Source: Pochonia chlamydosporia 170 (lineage: Eukaryota; Ascomycota; Sordariomycetes; Hypocreales; Clavicipitaceae). Taken from it: DNA of 64,000 bases. Made by a program: the position numbers and the translations under genes. The notes beneath the pieces were generated by a model. The model was not told the DNA's origin. It saw only the letters and a list, made by a program, of their open reading frames with translations, and did not search any database. Shown here piece after piece: positions 46,801 through 58,877 of this stretch. The stretch lies in contig NC_035794.1 in NCBI RefSeq assembly GCF_001653235.2, positions 1,240,001 through 1,304,000 of the forward strand, given 5' to 3'. Within the stretch, counting starts at the first letter, position 1. Every line of letters begins with the position of its first letter.

Positions 46801-47915
46801 TCATGATTGATGAACTTATCAGAAAGACATTTGACAAGTTCGAGCAAGAAGCGGAAGAGACGAGGCAGAGGGAAGAGGAGAGGCGCATAAACGAAGAAGT
46901 GAAGCAGTTTCGAACGTACAACCTCTCCCTACGGTACTTTTATCGATGGAAGCAAAACGCAAGAGAGAAACGTCTCAGTGCGCTCAGGCGAAGCGGGCGT
47001 GACCAGCTTCGAGCGTTTTACGAATCACAACATGCGGCCGAAAGAGCAGCTCGGAAAGAGGCGGCCAAGAAAGCAGCGAAACGAAAGGCAGAGCTTGCCA
47101 AAGTCAATCGCCCGGAAGAGTTCATGGATCTGCTGAAACACAAGGATCTGAGCAGACGTGAAGCGCGCGAGGCTCTGTTGTCCAGCGGTGTTCTGTCCGG
47201 CATGGAGAATGAGCGGGAAGTGGTTGAGTCGATTGTGAGACAAGAGTTCAGAACCGGAACACACTCTGTGTCCAGTAGCCGTGATTCTCGAGAGTCATCA
47301 CCGAACTCGAGCCGGAAACTGGGAGGGAAGACGAGGACCTTACGGGATCTCTACCTGGCCAAACCTGGCCGGTTTCGCCGGTCCCTACCTTCCATTTCTT
47401 CCAGGGAGAGCGAACCGCCAGAAAATTCCAGGTCCACAAGCAACGCATCGGCTCGATGGACGCTCAAGGCTATGGGCATCGTGCAGCTGCCCGATGGCAC
47501 CGCTGTGCCGGAGCTTATGGCCCGTGACATGAAGAAACGACCACATCACTATACGAGCTCAGCGTTCAGGTCAACAGTCACAGAAAATTCGATCAGGCGA
47601 GCTTCTGTCAGCGGAGGCACTCATTCCTTTGAATCCTCCCCGCTTAGGAAAATGGGCATACCAACAGTTGATGATGCATCAACAACGAACAAGAGAAAGA
47701 GAATGTCTGGAGAGGACGTCAACGAAGTGGAAAACGATGAATCCACGGAGCGCAGCAAGCATAAGCGAATCATGAGCGAGGCAGAGAAGCTTACAAGTGA
47801 ACTGAAGGCAATCCGAAAGGAATTGGAGGATGGACGAGAGTGGTTTAAATCTCAGAACGAGCGTTTGCGAAGCGAATCACGAGCGGAATCACCTTGGTTT
47901 GACGACAGCATCTAA
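43811..47915 (+). CDS. SAC3: SAC3/GANP/THP3-family mRNA-export scaffold
   Basis: Two exons: 43811-45791 and 45850-47915 (58-nt intron); 4047 nt, 1348 residues. ATG 43844 (MFSSLAQG) is an alternative start. The N-terminus has NPF/FG-like nucleoporin-style repeats (VVNPFAP, TNPFGVD, FNPFQS). Residues ~215-510 hold the SAC3/GANP domain: GICEDMCPEFEKITR, VPALRRTLDYLLDDLLR, and a PCI-like helical region (FLQFDTVQQAIDFAELHSLE). The second exon starts with another FG/NPF-rich low-complexity region (NPFASS, NPFAAAG, SSPFSSGLGG), then a long charged helix (IRKTFDKFEQEAEETRQREE) and the Cdc31/Sus1-binding-like segment, and ends in a coiled coil. Sac3 is the scaffold of the TREX-2 complex at the nuclear pore. 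Confidence 0.9.
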
Positions 47916-48468
47916 TTTGGCGTTTGGGAGGATCAAATGGCTCGACATAGGTTAAGAATGGGAACAAGGGATGGGTTCACTCTCAAAAAAATTCATCATA
48001 CTTTCCACCAAGGTGGATTGATGACACGTATTTACATGTCTATATTTCTCGTTGGCAGAGTCAACGACGTCAGATACCCATAGAGTTGGATGACGGACGG
48101 GTTCCTTAACAGCTCACGGACACCATGGCGGAGTTTGTCCGCCTGTCTCAGTTTTGGCAGGCTATTATTTCCTATTCTATTTCATCTTTCTTTTTTGTAT
48201 AAGCGGGCATGGCACTGTAGCACTAGTTGAATGTGGTCCTGGGAGGAACTGGACGAAGTAATGAAAATTTGTTTGCGTCACGGGTTGTGACGGTCAGGGG
48301 CTCAAATTTGATATCTCATTATTGCTGTGATGTTCTTTATCTGACATTGTCATCAGAAACACGACAACCCGTGTCGGTCTGGGTATTTACGACTAATCAT
48401 GCCTTTGCAAGCACCCCATAATCCATTACACCTCATAAACAAAAAAGAAACAGTCGTCACCATAAATC
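47916..48468. other. Convergent intergenic region
   Basis: 3' flanks of SAC3 (+) and Cys-rich receptor-like gene 1 (-). Nothing else recognised. Confidence 0.5.
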
Positions 48469-49820
48469 TCACTTCGTAGGCGGCGGATCAAACGTCGTCT
48501 GAATCCTCGTAATCCTCACCGGCGACCCCGGCGTGCCCTTCCTCCCATCTACAGTCTCACTCCTCACCCTCGCATCCTGACTCACCACAGCACTCGGCCT
48601 CCCAAAAACACCACCCCCCATCCCCGGACTGGGGAACCCCCCCCTCAGCAACGGCGCACTCGACCTCGTCGACACAGTAGACGTAGGCGGCGTAAAATCA
48701 TCCGGCGAGAACCCCCCCATCCTGGGACTCGTGTACGCCGCCTCCGGACACGGCACGCTCGTACTGATATTCAACTGGCGCCCATGCGCCTCCCACGGCA
48801 CGGGCTTCGACCTCGCCACGGGGCTCATGCTCACTGCTGATACTTCCGCCTCGGATTTCTCGAAGAACCGCTCGTCGTCGTAGTCGTCCGTGTATACGGG
48901 CTGTGATGTAGCTGCTGCTGTCTTACAGCGGAAGGAGAGCGTGCGTCGGGAGCGGTCGAGTTTGTTTCTGCGCTTCCGGATCTGCATGTACGTGCAGCCG
49001 GAGAGGAGGGCGAGAAAGACGACGCTTCCTATGGCGATGCCGGCGATTGCGGGCGTCGAGAGGACTGGGGATGGCGAGGAGGAGGATTGTGCGGACGGTT
49101 CGACGATTTGGATGGTGTGGCTGGTGAATATTGTTTCGTTGAGGCCGATGGGGATGTGGGCTGGGGGTTTTTGCTTACACCCTGCTTCGAGGGCGATGAG
49201 GACTGCGAGAATTAGATGGTGTTTTTGGGATTTTGGGGTGTGACGTACAGTTCGAGAGGTAGGCGTGTTGGCCGTCTGCTTGTACGCACTGCAGACAACT
49301 CTCGTAGTAAGAGCCCGTGAGTACACCGCCATCTATGTCGCAGTACTGAAGACGTTGGACTTTCTCTGGTGTTGTGATGCCGTCTTTTAGTGCGGTGCCT
49401 AACTTTCCGCACGCTTCGGGTGTGAGGCATGGGTTTGAGCCGATGCCCGTGGCGTTGGGGTACCCAAAGATGCAGTAGTCGAATGCATATCTCAGATTAT
49501 CTGTCTTGTTAGTTTGCAATATCAAGTAGTAGTGGTGAAAACTTACAGAGGAACCAAGCCTGATCGCTCTCACTGCCTTGTGTGTACGTGCTATTCTGCA
49601 GACACGTCATGCAACTTTTGAACTTTTGCCCATTGGCTTTGCTCTCGAATTGGGTGTCTGGGCAGACAATGTCCTTGCCATGCGTGTTGGAGGAGTTGGG
49701 ATCAGAGGCATCCAGGTCGGAAGCGTCGATGCAGATATTCGAACATGGTGAATTTGGCGTGACTTGCAATCCCGTCACTGGCAACAACACCGTCAGGAGA
49801 AATAAAACGTTTCTAGCCAT
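48469..49820 (-). CDS. Cys-rich single-pass receptor-like protein, paralogue 1
   Basis: Three exons: 49820-49547, 49500-49249, 49202-48469; 1260 nt, 419 residues. A signal peptide (MARNVLFLLTVLLPVTGLQV) is followed by a ~150-residue ectodomain with ~12 cysteines: PCSNICID, IVCPDTQFE, FKSCMTCLQNS, NLRYAFDYCIFG, PCLTPEACG, YCDIDGG, YESCLQCVQADG, ALEAGCKQKPP. A Ser/Pro stalk and one TM helix (AIAGIAIGSVVFLALLSGCT) precede a basic stop-transfer (MQIRKRRNKL) and a ~180-residue Ser/Pro-rich cytoplasmic tail. Both intron positions and phases match paralogue 2. It looks like a cell-surface sensor or adhesin; the ligand is unknown. Family identity outside this window was not looked up. Confidence 0.85.
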
Positions 49821-50737
49821 GCTGCTGCAATTTCAGATAATCAATGTACAAAGAAGGAAAATGAAAAGTGTACCAGACACTCTCGCATAAACGAAATTAA
49901 TTAAAACGAGCGAAGATGTAAAAGAGCGAAACACACACACACACGGAGTACAAGGGAGGGAAGCATTGAAAAACGAATTCGGACCAACATACATATAACT
50001 ACGCAGCACAGCATTGCCGCCCAAGCTACGCTATTTCTCGTCACCGTTCCATTTACGCCTGTGCTGTGAAATTTGCTGAGGATGCAGAACCAATCACTCT
50101 GGGGATGTTGTGGGATTTTTCACTAGAGGAGAAACGGGCGCGTAGGGAGAAGGCGACGAACCATGTCGGCGGTGGTGCATTGAGATTGTGATATTTGGGG
50201 GCCGGGGACATGGGTTCGGCGCTTAGATGTGCTGGTTCACTTGTGGCTGCACGGTGGGTAGAGTGAATTGATGGGTGTTTGGCTCTGGTGCTGAGGGGTG
50301 TGATTGGAAATGTGTTCGGTTTGTTCGGAAACTACGGAGTATTATATGCGGCCTTATGGTCGGGTTGTATTACGGTTGAAGCCGTGGTCACTTTGGGGGA
50401 TGGTTCATGGATTCGGATGAGGAGAAGTAACTGGTGTTTGGGATGAATGTGGAGATGGGATAGTCTACGCGATGTTGCACGGCGTTCATCTACGCGCAGA
50501 CACGATGAGATAATCGCTGATTAACACATCCCATGCATAAGTCACATCCAAACAGGCAGGTAATTTTATAACATGTATTCGAGTCTCAGCTACTCTTCCC
50601 AAAACATTTTATGCCAAACGCCGTGTTCCAAGTCACAACAATATGGTACAGCAAGACCGTCCACATATCGACAAACATTCAAAATCAAGTACTCCTGACC
50701 CCTTGTCTGACAAACAAGCAAACCACAATAATGCCAC
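49821..50737. other. Intergenic, promoter of Cys-rich gene 1 and 3' flank of CBF5
   Basis: A short (AC)n run near 49930-49945 and otherwise plain sequence; both flanking genes read leftward. No gene recognised. Confidence 0.5.
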
Positions 50738-52403
50738 TTAGTCGCTGTCATCGTCGGATGCAGCCTCTCCCTTTGCCGCCTTCTTAGCAGCCTTGGCGGC
50801 CTTCTTCTCAGCCTTTCTTCGCTTGCGCTCCGCCTTCTCATCAGGAGTCTCGCCCTCGTGCTTCTTTCTCTTCTTCTTGTCGCCATCGTCGGCAACAGGC
50901 GTGGAGACCTCGACCTTGGTCTCCTCAACCTTCTTCACAGGCGTGGGGGCTGCGGCAGCGGCGGCAGCAGAAGCGTCAGTCGCGCTGTAGTCTTGGTACT
51001 CAGAGGTCCACTTGGCAGGAGTGCTGTCGTTGGGACGGCCAAACTTGTCCAGCTTGCCATCAGCCTTGAGCTTCTTCTTCTCCTGGGCGACAGGGCCAAG
51101 ACCCCATCGTCTGGGGTACAGGTCACGCTCCATGATGCAGCGCTTGACCTTGGCAACCACACCGTGATCGCAAGTAGACATCTCAACAGTAGACATTTGA
51201 GCGATACCAATGGCAATAGCCTCACCCTTGGTGGTCATGAGGACGACCTCCTCATTGTGCTCAATGGCAGACTCTGTAACAACGATTAGTGCATGTTTTG
51301 TAAATGACACAACTGATTGTACATACCATAACTCAGAAGTCCGGGAAGCATAAGCTTAGCACCGTAGCACACAGCGTTGACAGCACTGTCCTTGACAACA
51401 AGACGCTTATAGCCAGTCAAGAGAGTCTCAAGAGGAGCAATCACTCTGCGCAGGTAGGCCTCGTCGCGGGTGTTGTCCATGGTCCACTGAGCATCAAGGA
51501 CATCATGGAGAGTAACCAAGTGCTTGTTCTCGTCCATGGCACCACTGCGAACACGACGCAGTTCCTGCATGTGCGCACCAACACCAAGGAGGAGACCAAG
51601 GTGCACGCAAAGAGTTCGGATATAGGTACCAGCCTCACAGCTGACCCAGAAGACACCCAAGTGGCGGTCATTGTCGAATTCGATGAGCTTGCTCTCGTAG
51701 ATGGTTCGGACACGGAGCTGACGCTTAACGGCAGAGATCAAAGGAGGACGCTGGAACAGAGCACCAGTGAGGGTCTCGAGGGCACGGGCGAGCTGGGCCT
51801 GACCGCCAGGCAGCTTGTCGTGGAGGCGAATCACGCAGACGTATTCCTTTCCTGCGCCCTGCTGGGACTTGACGAGACGAGTAGCGCGGTCAATGCAGAC
51901 AATCAGACATCCAGTAACCTTGGGATCGAGGGTGCCGCTGTGGCCAGTCTTCTCAACACTATTACACCGGTTAGTCAAAAATATTCCAGCCTCCAAATTT
52001 CACCGCCAAAGGTCCAACGAACCGAAGAATGCGCTTGACCCAAGAGACGACTTCGTGACTAGAAGGGTTTGAAGGCTTGTCGAGGTTGATAACACCAGAG
52101 CTAACATAAGACTTGATGTCTCGCTTCAATGGGGAGCAGCCATTGGGGATCGGGGTGAAGTGACCAGTTCGAACGAGCACTGTCCGCACAATTGTCAGTT
52201 AATCTGTCCATCTCATACATGCTCAATTGGTTCCATCGAACGCAAAACACCAATTGACCACTTCCAGGACGCCATCACTCACGCTTGTCGTAGTTCTTGA
52301 GGAGCAAAGGCCACGAGCTCGTGTCCACAGCAGGTGTCACGGCCTGGGGCTTGATGGTGTGCTCCTCTTCCACCTTCTTGGTTTTGACAACTTCCATCGT
52401 CAT
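50738..52403 (-). CDS. CBF5: CBF5/dyskerin, catalytic pseudouridine synthase of H/ACA snoRNPs
   Basis: Four exons: 52403-52283, 52179-52023, 51958-51327, 51273-50738 (introns 103, 64, 53 nt); 1446 nt, 481 residues, near yeast Cbf5 (483). The dyskerin-like N-terminus ([20 protein letters not shown]), [20 protein letters not shown] and the TruB catalytic motif [14 protein letters not shown], with the catalytic aspartate, are intact. [35 protein letters not shown] and RVRSGAMDE are also conserved. The PUA domain ([20 protein letters not shown]...[13 protein letters not shown]) follows, and the tail is a Lys-rich KKE/KKAAK domain with an acidic end. Acts in the nucleolus on rRNA. Exons joined without frame error. 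ATG 52403 or the next ATG (52397) could start. Confidence 0.95.
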
Positions 52404-52917
52404 CTTGAACTGATAATGTAACCGGGATCCTGCAGCCGATGTATAATGCACACTCGTATGGGGGTGGCTCGACGAGGGCGTGCTTGCAGGTTCGTGGTGA
52501 TGTTTTTGCACTGAATGCCAGTGGTGGTTTGGAAAGCTTCCAAATTTTTTTTTCCCTTTCGCCTGTGTGGGGACTTTGCACTGGTTTGGTGCGTGGCTGG
52601 AGTTTTGCGCTAGCCTTGTTTTGGGATTCAGGTTTGGTGCAAGCCACCCCACTAGCCACATCAATCCGATGTGAGCCTAGGAGAAAAGTCTCACAAGAAG
52701 CAGACGTTGACCTCTCTCATGTATTATCAATTGATGCATGGTTGATTGGATATGTGTGCTGCGTGGCAGTCATTATTTATGGAAGGCAATTTCATGACCG
52801 TTCCGCGAATCATAAGTACAGAAAGAAGCCATCAAACGCCAAACACCTTGCCAAAATGAGACAGAAATCCCATCGAGACTTCCAACGCTTGCGCAATCCT
52901 CGTTCCTCAAGAATCTT
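52404..52917. other. Intergenic between Cys-rich gene 2 and CBF5
   Basis: Promoter of CBF5 and 3' flank of paralogue 2 on the same (-) strand. A 160-codon plus-strand ORF here looks random. Confidence 0.5.
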
Positions 52918-54434
52918 CTAAATAGCATTTCCATGCCTAGCATCACGCTCATTCAGTACGTAATGAGCGGGCGGGATATTTTGGCCTCTCCCATAGCCAG
53001 GGTGATTCAACACCGGTGGCTCCTCGATCTCCCTGTGTGGCTGGCTCAGTGAGCTGCAACTCTCACTCTTGTCCACATGATGCATCTCATAGGCTTCGAC
53101 TTTCGACTTGCCCTTATCCTCCGACGCTGGACTCCAAGGTTCATGCGAACCTTCAGCAGTGGTAGCAACGCCAATGTGGTGGGTATGAGGCAAAGCTGCC
53201 TGTGGCCACTGCATGGCCTGACCTTCCTGGGCGCTCACCGGGCTGTTGTACTGGCTGGAGTAAGGTGAGAAGTATCTTGGGAACGGCTTATCGCTGTTTG
53301 CCGTCATGGGAGAGTCATCCCAGCCTCGTGCTGCTTGCTGGCTCACGGGAGTGTCGTCCCAGCCGCGCAGCGGCTGTTGACTTACAGGCGTATCGTCCCA
53401 ACCACGGAAAGATGACTGCCCGGCAGTTTCGCCCATCTCTCGTTGACCATTCGGCGATGGCCAACCTCTTTGAGCAACCTTGGTGTCCAAGTTTCGCAAG
53501 TATGCCCTTCTTCGACGCTTACCATTCCAGACGATGCAGCATCCAAGGCAAATGAGAAGGGCCACGACTGCGCCGATAGCAATGCCGACCTTGGCACCAA
53601 GATTCAAAGGGCCCTGGTCAAACCAAGCTGGGTTGATGCTTGCCGTAGGGCTTGGAGTCGAGATTTGCACTGCAGTGTTTGAAAATATCTCGCCATCGAG
53701 ACCAATGAAAAGGCCCGGTGGTGGCTTTTGTTCGCAACCAGCCTGAAGAGCGACGACAACTGCACGGCATAGTCAGCATGCTGAATCATTCATCGAACCG
53801 CGCAGGATAACACAAACAATTCGCCATAGTTTGCCTGCCTTCCGCTCGAAGGCAGTCGGTGCAGCCTTGGAAGTCGGGGGCATCACCTGTCGGCCATATA
53901 TCACAGTACTGATAGGCTTTGTACTCTGACGACAGGTTTTTGAACTGAACAGCGTTTTTGAAAGGACCACATGCTTTCCTAATGCAGAATCAGTAAGGGT
54001 AGCCCCGGGCAGCATCATCATGGTAAACCTTACGTAGTAATGCAAGGGGTATCAACAACTTTAGGGTTCTTGGCTGGTACTGTGCCCCAGACGCAGTACG
54101 ATAACGCAAGCCGGACATTATCTTGGCGTTCACCATGTTAGCAACCTCTTCAATCGTTTCAAACTGACCTAGACTCACAAAGCATAGCCTGGATGTCGCT
54201 GTTATTCCCGCTGTAGAATGTGCTGGATCTCTCACACCCAACACAACCAGCAAACAGCTGTCCCGTAGGGTCACTCGAAAAGCTACCCTGATCGCAAACA
54301 AGGTCATCCGGGGATGTTCTATCCAGAACATTACCGCAGTTGGTCGCGCATTTCGACCCCGACGTCACCAGAACTGACTGCGCCGCTGACACCAAGGCGG
54401 CTAAGACGATGGACAGTCGCAGAGGCTGTGGCAT
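52918..54434 (-). CDS. Cys-rich single-pass receptor-like protein, paralogue 2
   Basis: Four exons: 54434-54179, 54121-54034, 53978-53818, 53759-52918; 1347 nt, 448 residues. The ATG at 54434 opens a clean signal peptide (MPQPLRLSIVLAALVSAAQS); an upstream in-frame ATG at 54488 is less likely. The ectodomain mirrors paralogue 1: SKCATNCGN, LVCDQGSF, GCVGCERSS, YNVRLALSYCVWG, TPCITT, KACGPF, YQYCDIWP, GCTDCLRAEG, ALQAGCEQKPPPG. A TM helix (VGIAIGAVVALLICLGCCIV) and a basic stop-transfer precede a long tail with three WDD repeats. It carries one extra intron (54033-53979) that paralogue 1 lacks; the other two introns are in identical positions and phases. Confidence 0.83.
53303..53406 (-). repeat. 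Tail repeats GWDDTPVSQQ in paralogue 2
   Basis: Three tandem copies in the cytoplasmic tail: FRGWDDTPVSQQ, LRGWDDTPVSQQ and ARGWDDSPMTAN. The unit is about 12 residues (36 bp). It could be a phosphorylation or protein-interaction motif (SP/TP sites); paralogue 1 has no such repeats. Confidence 0.75.
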
Positions 54435-55820
54435 ATTGCAGCTGCCACGGATACGACCGTGGTGGATGCCTCTTTGCAAAACAGTCAAGCGCCAAGGATT
54501 TCAACACAAAAGCAGATGTGAGTCGGCGCGTATCTGAGATAAGCTGCTGAGAGCTTCACGGTGCTTCACATTGGAGAGCAGCTCTTCGGATTTTATTTGA
54601 AATGAGGATTCGGGAAGTCCGCCGACGTTGATATATTCCTTCACACCCGGTACTACCATTGAGTTGTTGGTTTGAGATTTTTCGACAGCAGAGAATGAGA
54701 ATGCGGTTGCATCGCGCTGAGGCGTGTGATGACAGCTCTTTGAGGGGAAAGGTCCCTCGTTCACGGCTTGAATACATTCCGCCCCCAGCTCGCACAGACT
54801 GTGGAATGTACTGCACATTGTCGTACAGGACGACTGCATGTGTGGCTAAAAGAGTGGCAGGCATGAAATGCCCTCAGACCGCCATGTAACCTGGCCCAGC
54901 CTCTTTGTGACGACTTCACCAATCGCCCCAAGGTGCAGCCAGCCGAGGACGAGGAAGGTCAAGTTCCATCACATCGGGAAAGGCTCCACTCACGGGAGAA
55001 GTTGAAGTCGGCGCTTCGAGAACCAATCATCTCGCACAATCTCGTCATCTCATGCAAGTATCCTGGTCCGTTTTCACATCCATTTGACAGAACTCGCTGG
55101 TGATTCGTCGATATGTAGCCAATCCTATCCATGTTTTCTTCGTGATCAGCATCGTCAAAGGTCAACGTGTATTGTGATCACTGCTCGCTGTTCCCCCAAA
55201 GACCCCTGGACCACCCCTCCATCACGTCCCTCCAAGTGATGCGGCCCGAACATGCACACCCCAGGGTCCTCTGAATTCGACCTCCAAAAGCCATATTGAG
55301 CAAATCCTTGTTGGTTCTACTCCAACTTGCTCAAAGAATAAACCCAAAATGTGCCGTAAACGAGCCACTTGGCATTGGCATACGGCGCGGGATTTGCTCA
55401 ATGATCGAGATTCCGTCTCCACATGTCATAAAAGAGTTCCCACTAGGAGGTTTAAGCAAGCAGCCAGTGGTTGAAGAAAGACTTTTCCTATTTGCCACAT
55501 CGTCACTTGTAACATGTATCAATACTGAAAAGCCGCAATTTCCTGGCTTCATTCGTCCATTTAGCTAGTCTGTAACATATGCAACCATCAAGAATCGCTT
55601 CGTTCTGCACCATCACTCTAGTAAAACACCAGAATGCGCCAAACCGTCCCGAGTCCAAACATAAAGTCCACTTTTCAAAACCTGACCATCGCTCGCTATG
55701 CCAAATACAGCAGCCGCTCAAACTCCATTAATCCGTGAACAAAATATCAAAAATCAAGAAATGTGAAATCAACGCCAATGCACGCTACATTCATCATCAG
55801 GGATATAATTCGTTGGGTGT
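54435..55820. other. Intergenic, no gene supported
   Basis: Between the start of paralogue 2 and the stop of NTA1 on the same (-) strand. ORFs up to 112 codons; none convincing. Confidence 0.45.
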
Positions 55821-58800
55821 TCACCAAATTGCGCTCCTGGGCCTGTCTACAGGCTTCCCAAGTGACTGCTTCACGTATTGCAACGCAGCGCTGATGTCTC
55901 GTGAGTCTGGTTTGCCGTCGTTGACGAGAACCATCGCCTTCGGGGTTTTTGGACCTTGCGGTGATTTGAGGTCTAGTTGTTCAGAAGTTACGACAGTCTC
56001 GACAACGTCGGAGGTCTTGTGAACAGTATTGCGTAGCTTTGACCTGGTGGACGTGGTCGTTGAAGGTTTTGGCGTTTTGGAAGTCTGTTTGGAAGTCTGC
56101 GGGCTTGGCTTTGGTGAATCTCGGGGGGGTTTGGGTGACCGTGTAGCAACCTCGGGAGTATCCTTCCTACTTGCCGGCCGCGGCGTAACCTGCGTAGACC
56201 TTCTTCCTACTCTCTCTCGGTGGGCAGGAGGTCGAGTCGGGTTTGTAGTTGCCGGCCGGTTCCCTGAGGGGTCTCTTTGCCCTGTTCCTGAGCGGGATCG
56301 GGAACCATGGACGGGACAGTTTGGTGCAGGATACTCCTCAATAAGTGTGAACTGAGATAAGTCCACGGGATCAGGAGGAGGCCCTTGACTGTTATTTTCG
56401 CTTCTCCGCCGTTCGTGACTCCCTGGTGTTGGCAATTGTTGATCCGTTGCTGGTCGAATTTCTCTCTGACGACCACGGCTCACTGCCCTATCCACAAAGT
56501 TGGCGGGAGTGTTTGACCGAATCTCGCGCTGCATAAAGGCGTTTCTGGATGGGGGACGGTCACCAATTCTCCCTTTTGAGGTACTCCTTTGTCTTATGCG
56601 ACTTCTTGAAGCTGGCCGAAGAATTGGGGGATCATGAGTTGCCGCATGTGTCCGCTGCTGGCCACCCGAGCCGCTCGAACGCCTCACATCCACGGGATCG
56701 GCAATATCCAGTCCAAACGCTATGGGTATCGAAGCAGTCATCGCACTCCTATCATAGTACCTGTCTTGCACACGAGGCGTGGGTTTCCTGCTCCGGCTGC
56801 GGCTTCTCGAAGCCTGATACCCAGACGTAGAGTTTGAGCGGTCTCTAGTGACCCTATGGCTTTGAGTCGACTCCGTAAACATGGCCATGTCTTCTAGTCT
56901 CTGGCAGACATCTTCCAAGTCATTTGTCCCTGCGGCGGCGGAATTTGATCTCTCAAGCCCGCGTGATCTACTGGCGTGTCGAGACTTTGGAGATGAGGGG
57001 CGGATTTGAAATGACTCCCTGGTCGGGATATCCGCGATGTGGTGTGCGGGTGGCTCTCGCTCTGGGGCATCACGACGCACTCGTCGATGACGAGTCTCGG
57101 GAGGAGGAGTAGGATGACTGAGAAGTTGATTGGAGATACTTGGCGGACGACCAGGTTGGTTGTTCCACACAGAAACATCCGATCTGATGCTATGTCGGTT
57201 CTCGTTATGCGTAATTGGTGAGCCGTCAGATACTATCAAGTCATCTGCATCATCTGGAGGGGTCCACCGTGAATCCTGTACTGCTGAAGACTGCTGCACA
57301 GGTGCCCAGTGAAGTCGCGAGGATTCGTAAGATGATTCGGAGAATCGAGACTCAGACGGCGCCAAGGGAGATATTCCAGCGTGTGCATTTGAGCCGTGGA
57401 AACGAACTCCACCACCTAGAATTTGAAACGGCGCCCTATTAGTGCCGGTCGCATACAGTGACGCTGGTGAAGGTCCGTTCAGAAATCTATGACTGTCAGG
57501 GTGATTCGTCGAAACCAAGAGCTTTGGACGTAGGGACTGTGGTGTTGGGCTTGGTGCAGTTGGCGTGTGAATGTGCGCCATTTCAGATCCTCGTTTGGAG
57601 GATGAACTTGCATGAACTTGCACAGATAAGTCGTTTCTGCGGTATTTTGCAGTCGCTCCTTTCCCCTGGGTCGCGTCGGACTCACTTCCAGGCCACTGTT
57701 GCTCAGGTGAGATGGTCTCAGACCCCCGTTGATGCTGGGACCGTTGGCCACGGTTGATCTCATACTCCTGCCGGTGGTCATACTCCTCAGAATCCGCAGC
57801 CTGAACTTCAAACCCATTCTCTCTTGGTCGATACAAGAGCTTGGCATAGGGGGCGGAATCTGTATCGACAACCAGGAGCTCCTTGTCGCCTCGACCAAGA
57901 ATACCATAGACCCGGACTTCGCCAGATTTGATACCAATAACAGCGCTGGTGCCCGCATATGTGACTTCACCTTCCACGCCAGTGCGGTTTGCAAAAACGA
58001 CAATGACTTCCTCCGTCGACTCCGCTCTAATGATTGGTTCCAGCCTTGAGACCCAATAAAGAAGAGTGTTCATGTCCGGTTCTTGAGGCATGCGACTGAA
58101 CTGACGCGGATCATCATTTGTGATCCAAGCCATCGACACGATGACAAGCCGAGCGCCGCAATCCAAGACATGGTGCGCAAATTCAAACTCATCCCACGGT
58201 GCTTCAAATTTGTAGGGGCTGCATCATGTTAGTGCTCGTATGACTGAGGTTTAACACCATGAAGCGTCCCATCGCCCGGAATATACGTACTTGAGATCCA
58301 TGCAAATTCCAATCGCAGTCCGTCCTAGACCTTCCAATCTCTGACCAAAGAACCCCGCGGGTCCTTCCAATGCCCACGTCTCATCCGTATAGTAAAGATG
58401 AGTCTTCCGGTAGTTGGCCGCAGTCTCCCCCTCGCCATTCACGACGATAGCAGCGTTGTAATACTCTGGGTTTGTTGGCCATTTTAGAGTCGGGTCAACT
58501 TTTTCAGGATAGCCAGTTATCACAGTGCAGTCGTATTTCAGGGCGGTTGTACGAGACCACAGCGAGCTGATGCCCGACCCTGACGGTTCGAGGAACTGCG
58601 ATATCTCGCCGAGCGACTTGAAGTTGTATCCTAAAGCGAGGTCAGAATATACCAGCCAATTTAATCCCTCAAAGAAAACATATTCCCAAGAGCCGGGCAC
58701 CAGCTTCCCAGTCTACCCAGCCCGCCAGCAACAGCACATACCAGAAAAAGCCAGCTCCGGCAAGACCAATACGTCAAGGGCCTCAGGATCAACCCGGCTT

Positions 58801-58877
58801 AAAATCGCATCCGCACGGTTGAGATTGTTGTCCACGTCTCCGACCTGCGGCGCAAACTGAAGACAGGCGATCCGCAT
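55821..58877 (-). CDS. NTA1: NTA1-like protein N-terminal amidase with long disordered tail
   Basis: Three exons: 58877-58742, 58630-58291, 58218-55821; 2874 nt, 957 residues. The carbon-nitrogen hydrolase domain (residues 1-~290) has the full Glu-Lys-Cys triad: E in VLPELAFSGY, K in YRKTHLYY, C in IGICMDLNPYKFEAPW. The start ATG at 58877 gives MRIACLQFAPQVGDVDNNLN, a typical opening. The closest family is the N-terminal amidase Nta1, which deamidates N-terminal Asn/Gln so proteins enter the Arg/N-degron pathway. The tail of ~650 residues is disordered, Ser/Arg/Pro-rich (RSRSRSRKPTPR), absent from yeast Nta1 and doubling the size. Introns 111 and 72 nt join cleanly; the residue at the second junction becomes Asn, as expected for the motif. 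Confidence 0.9.

Noticed and set aside
49922..49945. (AC)n dinucleotide tract
   Set aside because: Short simple repeat; no functional claim.
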